Below are positions 1 to 12,391 of a DNA stretch of 64,000 nt, one piece after another (position 1 is the first letter of the stretch; each line of letters begins with the position of its first letter). The stretch is from Sinotaia quadrata (taxonomy: Eukaryota > Mollusca > Gastropoda > Architaenioglossa > Viviparidae). The stretch lies in the NCBI GenBank assembly GCA_028829895.1, contig CM054183.1, positions 69,811,071-69,875,070 of the forward strand. The letters are read 5' to 3'. Below the pieces are notes generated by a model. The model worked only from the letters and a program-made list of their open reading frames with translations, made no database searches and was not told the origin of the DNA. The position numbers were made by a program, and so were the translations under genes.

Positions 1-3000
1 TTAAATGAAAATACAAGTCATTAAATGGAACTGGATTACAAAATTTGCAACTTTTATTCTTGTAACTAGTTTTACAATAAAGAAATTTAAATGAAACTGC
101 CCTGTGACTAATTTTAGTAGTAGTACTCTTTATCTTAATTCATTATCAAGGAAGCTGTATATTTTCTCCGTTTACTCTGGTTCTACAACTTAATTCATTT
201 ATAAAAATATTTCAAGTTTTGTGTGATCTTTTTTTTTAAAAAGCTAACATATTCTAACATATTCATATACAACAAAATCTTTTAGAATTTCTCTGTTCCT
301 TTTAAAAATGTATTTAAACTTAATTCTGTAATTACTGATAAATATATTTTATTCTATTCAGGTTTTTTGGAGGTCATAATTAAAATTCACAGTTCAAGAT
401 CTTAATTCAAAACCCCTAAGTATGAGCTTATAGTGCTTTCTCTTACTATATAAATTATTTTTCTCATATAATAAACCCTTGTATAGAAAATTGAAATGCA
501 TCATAAATACAGACTTTCTACTTTGATTTTTATGAAAGGAAAATATGAGGAAAAATGAACAATTTATAATAAAATGAGATATACATATAATTTAATATTA
601 TTTATGAAAAATATATTTAAAAGAGATGGGAGAAATACTTTCAAATGGTGTTACACATTGTAAATATCCAGCTATGAAGGCTTTATTTATTAAACATCTA
701 ACTCTATAATGAAAGGTATATCAAATCAAAAATAATACTTCCTCTCTTTAATGAAATAATAATAGTTCATAATTAAAAGAACTATTTCTATAAACATGTA
801 ATAAAACTTTAATTTAATTAACTAATTCTGATTCGGGAACGTGGCCTATTAAGGGCAACTGTTCTTCAAATCATTCAGTGGGTGATACAGCCACCTGCAA
901 ATGTATAGTACTGTAAATAATATAAAATTCAATCAGTCAATGGTAAACTCCACATAAAACACACACAAAAAATAACAATAATATTGTATTACTTTATATG
1001 CAAAATGAATATAACTACTATTACTACTATATACCACAATAGAATCTGCAAAAGAGTAGAGAGATTTCCATGAAATCTTAATTTAAAATGAGGTTTTACA
1101 GTATATACAAGTTACAACAATGAATAATACTGCTTTATGGCGAGATAAATGACCATACAAATTTCAAGGTTATGTATCAAATATACCATGTGTAACTACC
1201 TAACCCAGTGAGTAACTTTGTACAATTTCAGACCCATGGTACTCCCAAACCACACAAATGTTTATGACAATAAACATTTGAAAATTTATAATAATTTATA
1301 ATTAGAATTCAATTGGGTGCCTTTTATTATAACCACAGAGATCACTGTGGAAATATGTGATTGTGAAATCACCTAAAATGCAGCTTTTGAAAAGTGCAAA
1401 GTGCAATCTAATTTGAATGAAAAGAATGCATATTTAAAAGATTGTGCTTTGAATATACAAGTATATCTCGTACATTTAAAAGCAATGTTTATTAGTTATT
1501 TGCATGCTGAGTTTGAAACTCTGTTGTCATAATGATTCTATTTTTTATAAATTTGTAAATTGAACAACTACAAGTAAGCAGTTACTGTTACAAATAATGA
1601 GTAGTTTTAGCCTTCCTCTGTCTTTAACCCCTTTACAAAGTAGTGTAAAAAATAAAATAAAATAAAATAAATCTCAGCAAAAGCAGGAAATGAAAACAAA
1701 ACTCATATGTAACTCTTTTATACAAAACTAACTAAACATACAATTTAAAAAATAATATCAACATATATTTTAGTTGTCATACATATTAATACTGCATTGA
1801 AGTAGGCATGTAAAAAGATGTCTTATTATATACTTGGTCTAATTCTTTATAAGTATTTATTTTTTTAAATGACTGAAAAAAGATGAATGGTTCTTATTCC
1901 TAAACATAATACACACATAATCATAATTATATTTATTGAGCATAGATGTTTTTAAAAGTTAAACCATCATTTCTTTTTGGAAGTAAAATTTCTGCATATA
2001 TAATTTATATATTCTCATTATTATTATTATATTTTGAAACTAAGACTAAGACAATTTGTCTCTTTATTGGAAAGGCTATTGTAGTCATAGTGGCCAAATG
2101 TTGGCCTTATTTCCAAAGACTCTAATGCATTACTTATTAAAAGTTTATGATAATGCATATTCAATTACAGCAAGCTATAATCATTACTGAAAACTTAGTT
2201 TTAACTAGCACAGAATTCACTTTTGGTATATAGATCTCAATATCTAAGAAACACTTTTAAATTTTATTTCAAACTTTTAAAATACAGACTTTATTATGCT
2301 ATGCTATTTATCACGGACCATACTGTGGCTTTTCACCACTTTCATAGACTTCCAGCATGCAATAACTGTATGACTTTGAGCATTTAGTCTACTTGATCCA
2401 GCAAAAAGAAGGGGGGGGGGGGGGGAGTCAAAAGTTTACAAGTTTAGAACAATATCAACAAAGCAATAATTATAATGTCACATATTTACAACTTTTTCCT
2501 TATCATTAGTGTTGTGAAATCTCCTATCTGTAATGCAGCAAGAATCAAGGTATTTGGATTTGTTTGGGAAGATTCTGGTATAATGTATTACGTATAATAT
2601 ATATTCATACTGTGATTGTTTTATACAAACAAGTTATTTCTAAGGTATTTATATTACATCATTAGTCACTTATTTAATTTCAGTATTTGTTCATATGCAT
2701 TTAGTTTACAGTTCTTAGATATTTTTCTGAAAATGTATGCTGCCTATATGAAATAGCGATGCTCAAAAAAACTTTTAGCAATTTAACATATTTTTCACAG
2801 ACAACAGATTCTGATTTAGTGTATTGGTGATCCTGACCCCTTAGTGGTGAGTTATAATATTCTGATGAGGAAATGTCATAAAGTGTACAGGTTGGCAAGC
2901 ACTGAGAATGATTCATTTACATGATGGAAGAGTAGTGTGAATTATTTCATTTACATGATGGAAGAGTACTGTGAATTATTTCATTTACATGATGGAAAAG

Positions 3001-4367
3001 TACTGAAAATTATTACTAGGGTAGGTTCCCCTTATCAGTATAGAGTTTATTGAATTAATATCGTGTGGTAACTTTATTCAGCAATCGTCCAAAGGATTTT
3101 CAATGTCTTACCTTGAATTTGCTTGACATTAGATAGTGCTGTATTTCCTGATTTACCTTCATTTACAAGTAGAGTAAATGAAATAGCTTCACAATGTATG
3201 TTTTAAGATTAATCAATTTATCTGTAACATTTTTTTTTAAAGAAAACAGAAGCTGTTACTTTTTCTTAAACTATTTAAATTTAAAATAAACATTATTTGA
3301 AAAGCATAATTAGTTCATTTATTAATTAGCAAAGCATAAAATAGCCACCATTTTATCTGTCCTAAAATATTTTTTTATAAACTACAGAAATATTCCAATT
3401 TTGGTAATTAAGAAAAACTGAAATGTAATAACATGCAAAAGAAACAATCCTACACTTGCTACTTCTGTTGCTTTTACCAGTATCTGATTTTAGTGTGCAC
3501 AAGAAACTCAGCAGCTGATATCAACTCACCAGGTTCACTTCAAGCAAATAAAATTTGATGAAGAAATGATCAAATTTATATTCAAACAATTTTAAACACC
3601 ATCTCCACTTCACTATTTCTCTACTAGAACTGTTTGTTCATTTATATCAGTAATTAAGTTTTCACCATTAATAAGTTGTTCTGTTATTCAGTCAGTTTCA
3701 CGAGTCTCTGTTAACACATATACACAGTAGTACGGCTTCAATACATGCAACACAGCTATAAGTATAAAGCTAATGACATGTCATCTGAGCAGAGATATTA
3801 ATTATTTTGTCAAAATTGAATTAAAAAAATAAGTCAACAGTAACACCAAGTGGACTGCAAGCAAACATTTGACTAATATTTAATAATACATTCTGGTGTG
3901 TTGGACAATTGTAATCACGTTATTACAAAAGTTTACATTTCTTCCAGCACCGTTGATTTGAAATCAGAACATGTGTCTAACATAGTAACATACCAAAACA
4001 CATCTGTTGGTATAATAATAGAACTTTGAGAAAAAGTAAATCAAAATTGTTCAACACTGTTGTCGACATACTACCTTGTACTAGTAGCATTGTAATGTTG
4101 TCATGAAATATGTATGCATTTCATTTACTGACAATGTAAATCAATGAAAATGGTTCAATATCATTATGATTGAAATCAAGAATCACATTCACCACTGTGC
4201 TGTCATTTGTTAGATATAAATTATAAAATATAACTCTCACTATCAGCATTATCTCAAAGTAATGATAATTCTTCACATGGCTGAAGGCTAGCAACTTAAC
4301 ACAGTTCGAAAAGTACTGTTATATATTTTCTTTTAAATGAAAAAAAGATATCTTGAAATTTACTTAC
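1..4367 (-). other. Left flank: probable PP2C intron, no exon recognised
   Basis: AT-rich sequence that should lie inside or beyond the PP2C gene. I searched the minus strand for the next PP2C exon and did not find it. It contains a 15-base G run at 2411..2425, a three-copy 37-bp tandem repeat at 2911..3013, and otherwise nothing I can name. Confidence 0.4.
2911..3013. repeat. Tandem repeat, about 37 bp x 3
   Basis: Three nearly identical units built on cattttacatgatggaag-like sequence follow one another; the third copy decays. No coding sense is seen. Confidence 0.7.
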
Positions 4368-4451
4368 CACCATGTCCATCAAAAACCCCAAAGAAACTGG
4401 CATCCTTGTCCCCAGGTAATGACAATAAGTGTGTGTGAGCATCCTCCATAT
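4368..4451 (-). CDS. PP2C coding exon B (MEDAH / DGHG)
   Basis: This 84-nt exon has a strong GTAAGT donor (complement of 4362..4367) and acceptor ttgcccag. It encodes the two most diagnostic PP2C motifs, MEDAH and FFGVFDGHG, and ends one base into the next Gly codon, as expected for DGHGG. Confidence 0.9.
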
Positions 4452-5419
4452 CTGGGCAAGTTAAGAAGTCTATTTAAAATATATTACTATTTAAATAAAG
4501 GAAGCTTTACCATTAACAAATAAATTACATTTACAGAAAAATCTGGTTGTTAAGGATATTTAAAATTTAAAATATAATTATTGGAAAATCACCTTTAAAA
4601 TTATGGGAAAATCAACTTAAGGAAGTGTAACTATTTAAATTACTAAATTAGTAAATAATATAACAACACTTCTAAACCATTAAAAAGATATATTTCTGAC
4701 TAGTAATTTACCCTTTAAAAATAAATTACTGGGGTTAATTCTTATTCTTTTAAAATATTCCTGTAATGCCATATACAATTTTAGTATTCTAATTCAACAC
4801 CTAGAATATCAAAGCATAATCAACTACCATAATATCATATCATTTTATTATTTAAATCCCATTAATTGTATTAATGTATGACTTTAAAATCTGAATTCCC
4901 ATAATATCAAAGCATGATTTTAGTATCAGCTTCAATATCACAGTATGATTTTAACTTCCACTATGTCAAAGTGTCACTTTATTAGTGCCATTATTAATAC
5001 ATATCAAAATAGGATTTTATTATTCAACTACTATTATTTCAAAGCATATTTTAGTACCTACCCTATACAATCAAACTCAATGTATGATTTTAGTATGCAA
5101 ATCTCATATCAAAACATTATTTTAGTATTCAATACCATATTATCACAATATTATTTCAGTTTGCATCTTAAAATAACAAATGACTGAAATTAACTGAGTA
5201 TCAACTCTTAAAATATAAAACTAGTGTATTTTAATATTCAATTCCTTGCAAAGCGTATAAAATTTACTACATCCAACAGAATAAATATATATGTGTATAA
5301 CTTAATTTAAGGATACTGATTCGCCACCCCTGCATACATGATGACCCAACCTTGACTTGAGCATTCTCACACTTGAATGACTCTTTTGTCGTCACAGGCT
5401 CTGAGAGTGTCTGCCCCAT
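4368..5419 (-). CDS. PP2C-family Ser/Thr protein phosphatase, first two coding exons (partial gene)
   Basis: This is the 5' coding part of a metal-dependent PP2C (PPM) phosphatase, which removes phosphate from Ser/Thr using two bound Mg/Mn ions. Exon A, 5317..5419, encodes 34 residues starting MGQTLSEPVTTKESF and ending GSSCMQGWRI. Exon B, 4368..4451, encodes NMEDAHTHLLSLPGDK followed by FFGVFDGHG. The exons join in phase 1 (ATC A | AT ATG). MED and the DG of DGHG are the usual metal-binding residues of the family. Gly2 with Ser6 fits the N-myristoylation consensus seen in PPM1A/B-type enzymes, and the start resembles a C. elegans PP2C of the T23F11.1 type. Donors are GTATCC (exon A, weak) and GTAAGT (exon B). 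An acceptor (tgtacag) stands only 2 nt before the ATG, so at least one 5' exon must lie further right. The remaining catalytic exons were not found in 1..4367 and probably lie beyond the left edge. Confidence 0.88.
4780..5260. repeat. Degenerate tandem repeat in PP2C intron
   Basis: About ten diverged units of roughly 40-50 bp share an aatatcaaagcatgatttt-like core followed by agtattcaa. They fill most of the intron between the two PP2C exons. Confidence 0.6.
5317..5419 (-). CDS. PP2C coding exon A (start codon)
   Basis: The ATG is at 5419..5417. The acceptor tgtacag ends at 5422, leaving only CA before the ATG, so the 5' UTR is split by an intron. The exon carries the myristoylation-type N-terminus and the SSCMQGWR segment that precedes the catalytic core. 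It ends one base into a codon. Confidence 0.85.
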
Positions 5420-7683
5420 TGCTGTACACAAATAAAATGTTATAAAAGTTACACACATATCCTAAAAAATAATACTAATTTATATTTCCTATCTGCAATT
5501 ACCTAAAGCTAACCATCCAGAATTTTGATGATAAAATATCATAATTATATAAATTAAACATATATGATCTTATTGTATCATTTATTTAAGAAAATGTCTT
5601 ATGTGAACGTGCACAAAATAAAATCAGTAGTGTGATTTTTCTGTTGTCTTAGATTTATGGTTGAGAGGCTCCATTTTTAGTAAAACTATGCTCTACTAAA
5701 CAAGCATAATTGTTTACTTTTGCACATGATTTCAGACAGCAAATGTAAAACAAAATTATGTTAGATCAGCCTTTCTCAATCTTTTTACACTGGAGGAACC
5801 CTTGAAATAATTTTCAGATTTCAGGGAGCCCATGTATAAAAATTAAAAATTACCAATATGATGTATATCTATGATGTTTATTTTTTTTTTAAATTACGAT
5901 CTCTTGGAGAACCCCTATTGACCTCTTAAGAACCCTGGTTAGAAACCTTGTGTTAAATAAGAAATAAATTATATTATTACACAGCTTAAAAGTTGCAGGT
6001 TAGCAAATGATTATATAAAGCTACAAACAGTTAAAAGAATATCACCAAATATTTGCACAAGTCTGATATCTAAGAGGCAAAACAAACAGGTGAAAAAAAA
6101 CAAAAAAAGATTAGGGCCTATTATTATGAATATACTCCAGTTTTATCCACAAAACTTCCCCATGAATTCACAGAGAGAAAATTGTATTCCATGTATTGTA
6201 TTCCATCTCTTCAAGTTTAAACTAATCAAAGGAGAGTTTTACTGACAGTGACAGTAATGTGATGTACAGTTTCATATCAGATATATCCAAAATGGTTAAC
6301 TAAGATTATTAGTGAGTTTGGTTTTTAACTGGTGCTTGTAAATATACAGCTGTTTGAAATGAGAAAGTAACATTAAAAGTTGAACTTAAAAGAAATAAAG
6401 GAACAATAAGGTTTTAGTGACAGTAATAAAATGTACATAGGCCTATTATTTATCCCAAATGATTAATTTAACTTTAACAGTTTAAGATTTTAAATTAAGA
6501 AGTAAAATCGGTGTAGTAAGTTAAATAAATTGAGAAAGTGGATGATGAACTGTTGCAATGTTTGTGTTTGTTTTCTTAGTTTTAATTGTTATATTCACTG
6601 ACTTATTACATCATAACTGTTCAGGACAATTTGAAAGTGGAACACAAACTGTACACATTTATAAATAATAAATAATTTATTAATTAGAATAGCACTTGAA
6701 ATCAAATATACATTAAGATAACTAGAAAAAATGCTCATGACAAAGAATATGTTCTTAAAACAAGTGACAGCCTAAATTTTTAACTGCTAGAAACTGATAT
6801 ATTTACAAATTTGATATAGGGCCTATAGGCTGACAAGCGAAGGGCAGAACGGCTTGACACTGCTTAAACTTAAAGAAATAAAATTTTATTTTTTAAAGTT
6901 TATCTTTGCAAGAATTACAATATAGACACATAAATTTAACTGCACATTTACCCACAACTGGGTTGAAGTAATGTCTAACGTGCGGTCAGATATTTCATCA
7001 GTACATAGCCACAAATTCCAAAACCGATCGCTGAAGGAAAATTTGAGACCTCTTAACAACCCAAAACAATATTTATTATGGAGCAAGGAAATAGTTCTTT
7101 ATTCAAGAGATAAGTAATATACTTTTCTTTTTAAAGTATAAGTTGTTTTATTGCCTGTCCACGAGGAAGGAAAATATAAATGTAAGTGTTTAAATAATAG
7201 GCTTTTAAAAAAATATATACAGATATATATATGAGAACTTAACAGTCATCTCACTTCGTCTGTTGCGTTTTATCGTAGTGATATATATATCGCTATTTCC
7301 GATTTACTGCGTTATCGCTTGTTTTATTTATTTTATTAATAGCGTTTTATCATATTTTGTGTGGTCAAGGCTACTAATATAAGCATTATTTACATATAAT
7401 ATGTTCTTTGTTTGCTTTTTAATTATTTTATTTTATTATGGGTGCAGACCAGATTACACTTTAAAAAAAATAGGACAGCCTAACAACGCTGCTATATTAG
7501 AACCACGTGACATACGCGTCTGTGGTAACACGTTTATTTTTTTTTTCTACAGTAGCCACAGTTAATTATATGCTTAAACTCTTTATTTAAAGGGGGAAAA
7601 ATATAAATTTCAAAATTTAAAAGCACAAAAGAGTATCATCTCTAAACAAGAAAGAGTTAATGAAAACAGAGCGATGTTGATAA
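5420..7683. other. Upstream of PP2C exon A: intron/5' region with one MITE
   Basis: Apart from the MITE at 5767..5950 this is AT-rich sequence with no supported exon. The PP2C 5' UTR exon must lie somewhere to the right, but I cannot place it. Confidence 0.4.
5767..5950. mobile_element. Non-autonomous hAT-like MITE
   Basis: A 184-bp element starts cagcctttctcaat and ends ggttagaaaccttg, imperfect inverted ends of the hAT CAG-GGTTCTCAA kind. It is flanked by an 8-bp direct repeat: tgttagat at 5759..5766 and tgttaaat at 5951..5958 (7 of 8). There is no coding capacity. An 8-bp target duplication is the hAT signature. Confidence 0.7.
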
Positions 7684-9694
7684 CACTGGGCAACATCAAA
7701 TTTGCTAAGATTTTTTAACGGATTTTTGACAATTTTATTGTGCTGGATCCAAAAATGACATCGGTTTTGTTCAATCAGGTCAACTTTTTAAAATCTATTT
7801 TTGATCAACGTTTTGATCTATTGCACATTATTTTTTTATAAGGGTATTTGTAAATTTTTTTCTTCTTTCTAAACAAATTATAATTTGTTTTACATAATTA
7901 TGAAGAGGTTACATAAGCTAATTTGTTAATAATTGCTATAATTGATATTTTTCTTCTTTAGGTAATGAAATGGAATCGGCCAGAAAACATTGAAAAAATA
8001 AACCCGATGTATTTTGCTACATTTGCGGTGAATACACCATTGTTCCTAACAGGAATACAGCAACAGGTTTTATAAAGCGTGCTTACCATACTTATTTTGA
8101 TATAAAACTTGGTGATCAGGATAAAGTTTGGGCGCCACACATGATATGCAAGACATGCACCGAGAATCTGCATCGTTGGACCAAGGGTAAGAAGAGTTGT
8201 CTGAAGTTTGGAATTCCTATGCTTTGGAGGGAACCGACAAACCATGTCACTGACTGCTACTTCTGCGCTATTGATGTGACTGGCATTAACAGAAAAAACA
8301 GGAGCAGCCTGATCTTGAATCAGCACGTCGTCCATTGTGATGAAATTCCAGTACCTGTCCCTGGAGAACTTACCGACATTAGTGAAGAAGATTTCTCTAA
8401 TATTGAAGAATATGAAGAAGAAGAAGAAGAAGTGGTTCTTGATGATGATGTTCCAAATCCTTTCTCGCAAAAGGAGCTAAATGATCTAGGTCGCGATCTC
8501 AGCTTGTCAAAGTCATCTGCTGAACTGTTGGCATCCAGATTGAGGGGAAAAAACGTCCTTTCTGACGGTGTTCGCATCATCTTCTACCGCAACAGACATC
8601 AAGAGTATCTCAGTTTTTTTTTTTTTTCTCTACAGAGAAGGACCTGGTAAACTGTACAGACATTGTGCAGCTTCTGCACAAGCTTGGAGTGTCACAGTAT
8701 AAACCTGAAGATTGGAGATTGTTCATTGACAGCAGCAAGCGATCACTGAAATGTGTTCTGCTACACAATGGTGACTAGTTTGCCTCTAGTTCACTCGACT
8801 ACACTGAAGGTGAAGTATGAAGCGGCGAAGTACGTGCTGGAGAAAATTCGTTATGATCAGCATGGATGGTTACTTTGTGTTGACCTGAAGATGGTAAACT
8901 TTTTGTTTGGACAACAGTCTGGATTAACCAAGTACCCGTGCTTTCTGTGCATGTGGGATAGTAGGGACAAAGCTCAGCATTACACGAAGCAGGACTGGCC
9001 GTACGGGAGGAATTGGTACCTTGCAAAGCAAAGAACCTCATAAACAACCCTCTGGTGGACAGAGACAAGATACTTTTCCCACCGCAAGATACTTTCCCCA
9101 TCAACTTGAATTACTTATTCTCATATATGGATCATTTTCCTGAAAATATGGGATCAATGAGCGACGAGCAAGGGGAGAGATTTCATCATGATATGAAAGA
9201 GATGGAAACCAGGTATCAGGGACGCTGGGATGCAGTCATGATGGCCGATTACTGTTGGACTCTAAAGAGAGACATTCCTACTGCTGAGCATTCTATACCT
9301 TAGAAGAGACGGAAGTTCATGCCCTGAATTTTGAACAATGATGACCTATTGAATTCATATGTACTTACTGTTATCAATATCTACTATTCAATGTACACTA
9401 ATCAACGTTTGTAACATTTAATAAATGAATTTTGTTAGAAACGATTTTTAAAATTTAATTTAATTTTTTTAATTTAAAAACCTATTTTGGAAGAGAAATA
9501 TTAACAAAAATTGCCTAATAATTTACAAAAATGTAATCGATTTAGCTATAAAATCGGATTTTTAAAAATCGAATTAACTTGACCTGATAAAAAAAAAAAC
9601 GGATATCATTTTCGAATTTAGCAGTGCAAAATTATTCTAAATCAGTTGAAAAATCTTAGACAACTTACAAAAAATGTTTTTTTGTGATGCAGTG
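7684..9694 (+). mobile_element. DNA transposon with long inverted ends, CACTG..CAGTG termini, dead copy
   Basis: The element is about 2.0 kb. Its left end (cactgggcaacatc..., to about 7830) and its right end, read as reverse complement from 9694 (cactgcatcac...), match over roughly 130-150 bp with small gaps. Shared blocks include ctaagattttt and atcaggtcaa. TAA flanks both ends (7681..7683 and 9695..9697). CACTG termini with 3-bp flanks are typical of the CACTA/Mirage/Chapaev group, so I place it there by inference; the encoded protein itself I know only as an uncharacterised multicopy family. The interior holds a broken intronless coding region on the plus strand. Confidence 0.75.
7965..9312 (+). 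pseudogene. Broken transposon protein with Cys-rich motifs (multicopy uncharacterised family)
   Basis: The longest intact piece runs through 8141..8590. Motifs in order are a CYICGEY-type Cys pair near 8015, WAPHMICKTCTENLHRWTKG, GIPMLWREPTNH, CYFCAIDVTGINRKNR, an acidic Glu-rich stretch, SQKELNDLGRDLSLSKSSAE, then after frame breaks CVDLKMVNFLFGQQSG, KYPCFLCMWDSRD, and SMSDEQGERFHHDM with RYQGRWDAVMMADYCW. The reading frame shifts near 8620 and 8770 and again near 9010. A central segment is missing between about 9085 and 9105, where NPLVDRDK is joined almost directly to YLFSYMDHFPEN. Paired CxxC and CFLC motifs suggest metal binding. The protein is not functional in this copy. Confidence 0.7.
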
Positions 9695-9697
9695 TAA

Positions 9698-10782
9698 TTA
9701 ATGTATAATTAATGTATTTATTGGCAATCATTTTCGAATACAGTTAATATGTGTATGGTTAGCCTAGTGTAAAATAAAGTTATAATAAAGACTGAAATAA
9801 AGTTTTACTACACTGAGATTATCTGTATAATTATTCAGTCTTTCTCATAAGTTGGGGGGAGGGCATAACCTTAGACTGTATTGTTCGTATATTAAAAATA
9901 CATTTTTACTGTTTTTAAATTTATTTTAAACCAAAAATGAAACATATTTTATCACAAGTTTGCTGATTCTGTTTGCTTTTGTTGTTGCTTAATGACTGTA
10001 AATGCTAACTTATATCTCTTCAAGTTTGTGTTTATCCTGTATCTTTGTTTATTAAATGGTATTTTAAAGAGACATTGAAAGTTATTAATTACTTTGTAAT
10101 TATCAAATTTAAAATACATAAGTGTATAGCCATTGATGATTGTTCATCATTTGATTGGTTGTAAATAAAACCATGAGTTTTAATTTGTATATTGAAATAA
10201 ACTATATTTCAAATGTAACTACAATATTTTTATGCAGAGTAAAATGTGGGGTAAGAAATATTCTTTCATAAATTGTAAAATATTAAACTAAAATCTTAAG
10301 TGTGGATTATAACCATTGTCCATTCAGTGTTTGCATAACTCTGATGACATTACAATTTAAATTAGACTTTCATAGATCCTAATATTATTATTTAAATTTA
10401 AAAAAATAAAATTACGATTACAATACAATGATAATTTAGGGCAAAAATTAAATGGATTTTTAAAAAAGTCAAATTCACAACAAAAACAAGTAATAAACAA
10501 TTACTGAGACACATAAATGGACACATATCGGACTTTACATTTCGATGCCAATATTTAGCAGACGACAGCACTGACTAGAAAACCCAATAAAGAAAAGAAA
10601 ACAATTTTAATTTTTTACTACTAAAAATTAGGGAAGGTGAATTTTTATCCTGTAAAGTTAAAATAAGAATAAAAGGACTTTCATTCAACTTTGATTATTA
10701 TTACAATTTACTGCGGCGCACATAGTTGGGAGAGGACGGAGGTAGCAAATTTGACCACAATATGGCCGATGCAAAACTTTCT
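9698..10782. other. Intergenic sequence between transposon and SMIM20 promoter
   Basis: AT-rich, with no ORF or repeat family I recognise. The PP2C gene and SMIM20 point away from each other across 5.4 to 10.9 kb, so PP2C promoter elements could lie here, but none could be identified. Confidence 0.4.
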
Positions 10783-10828
10783 GTAGGATCCCACGCGATT
10801 GGATAGTAGGATCCCATGCGATTGGACA
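10783..10828 (+). promoter_or_regulatory. Duplicated 23-bp CCAAT-box unit upstream of SMIM20
   Basis: Two adjacent 23-bp units (10783..10805 and 10806..10828) differ at two positions. Each carries gattgg, an inverted CCAAT box, at 10797..10802 and 10820..10825. They lie 50-90 bp before the SMIM20 start codon in a locally GC-richer stretch, where NF-Y sites of housekeeping promoters are normally found. No TATA box is evident. The promoter role is inferred from position. Confidence 0.5.
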
Positions 10829-10875
10829 GTGTTAAGCTCAGTGACTTGTATGTATGAAATCTATTCCATGTAAAT

Positions 10876-10990
10876 ATGTCAACCTACAAAGGCTGGAGGT
10901 CAGTCTTAGGGATAACACTTCTTGTCGGAGGAATTGCAACTGCAGTGTACCCAATCATAATTGCACCATACTTCAATCCACAGCCATGGA
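10876..10990 (+). CDS. SMIM20: SMIM20 exon 1 (start, membrane segment)
   Basis: Starts MSTYKGWRSVLG and ends QPW plus one base before GTGAGT. The ATG has A at -3. Open frame continues into the intron to 11160, but splicing to exon 2 restores the family sequence. Confidence 0.92.
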
Positions 10991-12335
10991 GTGAGTCCCT
11001 TATATTTTATTTAATATTTCTCGCCAGCTTAATACAATATCAATTTATTGTTTTAAGAAGTACAGCACATCACTTAGAGCTGCCTCTACCGGAGCAGCAG
11101 TTGAAATCTAACTATAATTTATTTAATTATAACCCGAATTTTAATTTTATTAATAAATGAAACGTCACCAAGAGCACTTAAACAAGTTAAAGTAAACATC
11201 TGTATGCCTTTAGTGGCTATACACTCAAAATGTCAAATTCAGTACACTTAATATTAAATAATGCCAACTAAGGATATATATTATTTAAAAAGACTAAGCC
11301 CTTACTCGTTTATTTAAAAAAAATAAGTGAAAGTTTGCAATACTAATACTATGTGTGTGACGCCAACGCCACTTAGTTAATGATTATGATTAGTACTGAT
11401 TATGCCTATATTAATTAAATTTTTAGTCTCTCTCACTTGGCGGATATGCAGGCGCTGTAACGTTTTCTCTCTTCTACCACAATAAAGACATTTACCGTCA
11501 CACAATATTCCATAGAAGACAAATCCGTCTTTAATTTAATCTATATTTATCGAGCCCCCATCCACCCACTTTTTTCTCCAACATAAGATTATCAATATGT
11601 GTAAGAAGGTCAATAAATTTATTAAATCAAATATACATATGACAAATACAATGAAAAAGATTACGTGACATCGATATACATGAACTAATATTGTTACTAT
11701 GTTGTAAGTATACTTGTTTTATTATTAACATGATATTAATTTGATTAATTTATAAATCTGTTCATTCTGTTTGCAAGCCTGGTTAAGAAGTTGTACATAT
11801 ACTAATATTAGTGATATAGCCTTTGCTAATTTGTTCATTTTCACTAATTCAGATATCTGACCTAGATCTGCTTGTAATCTTGAGTAAGTTGGAAATAAAA
11901 GTCTAGTATTTAGTAAACTATGTGTCACATACTATTAATATTTTATTATAACTAAAAAAATTAGTATACTATAATTAGTAGTATAAATTACGGTTGATGA
12001 GATTTAAGTTTTTATTACAATATTAGTAAAACAGTGTGCCAGCTGGTTAAGTTGTATACTTGTACATATAATAAATTATAATCCTTGTTAAAACATTATT
12101 AAGTATTATCCTTAGTATAGGTTTTAAATTGTCTCACTGTTGGCTATATCAAAGAATTGAAGAAGCAGATCAATTTGTGAAAGTTATTGTCACACTTTAC
12201 TTTAGTTTATGAAAAATAATTCTTTTAAAGTCACCTTTAACATTTTTATTCCGTAGAATTTTTAAATATGTTTTTGAAAATGTAATTAAATAAATTATAT
12301 TTTTAACTTTCAGTGCATGTTGATAATTAATAGTG

Positions 12336-12391
<56 letters not shown>

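Noticed and set aside
3060..3180. Possible further PP2C exon on the minus strand near a ttacctt donor-like site
   Set aside because: The translated frames contain stops and no PP2C motif.
8320..9104. Minus-strand frames across the transposon (Ser-rich 86 codons, 101 codons)
   Set aside because: Antisense shadows of the plus-strand transposon protein, which has the recognisable motifs.
10991..11160. Continuation of the SMIM20 exon 1 open frame to 94 codons
   Set aside because: It runs past a GTGAGT donor into AT-rich sequence (Asn/Tyr/Phe-rich); splicing to 12550 and 17781 restores the conserved protein.
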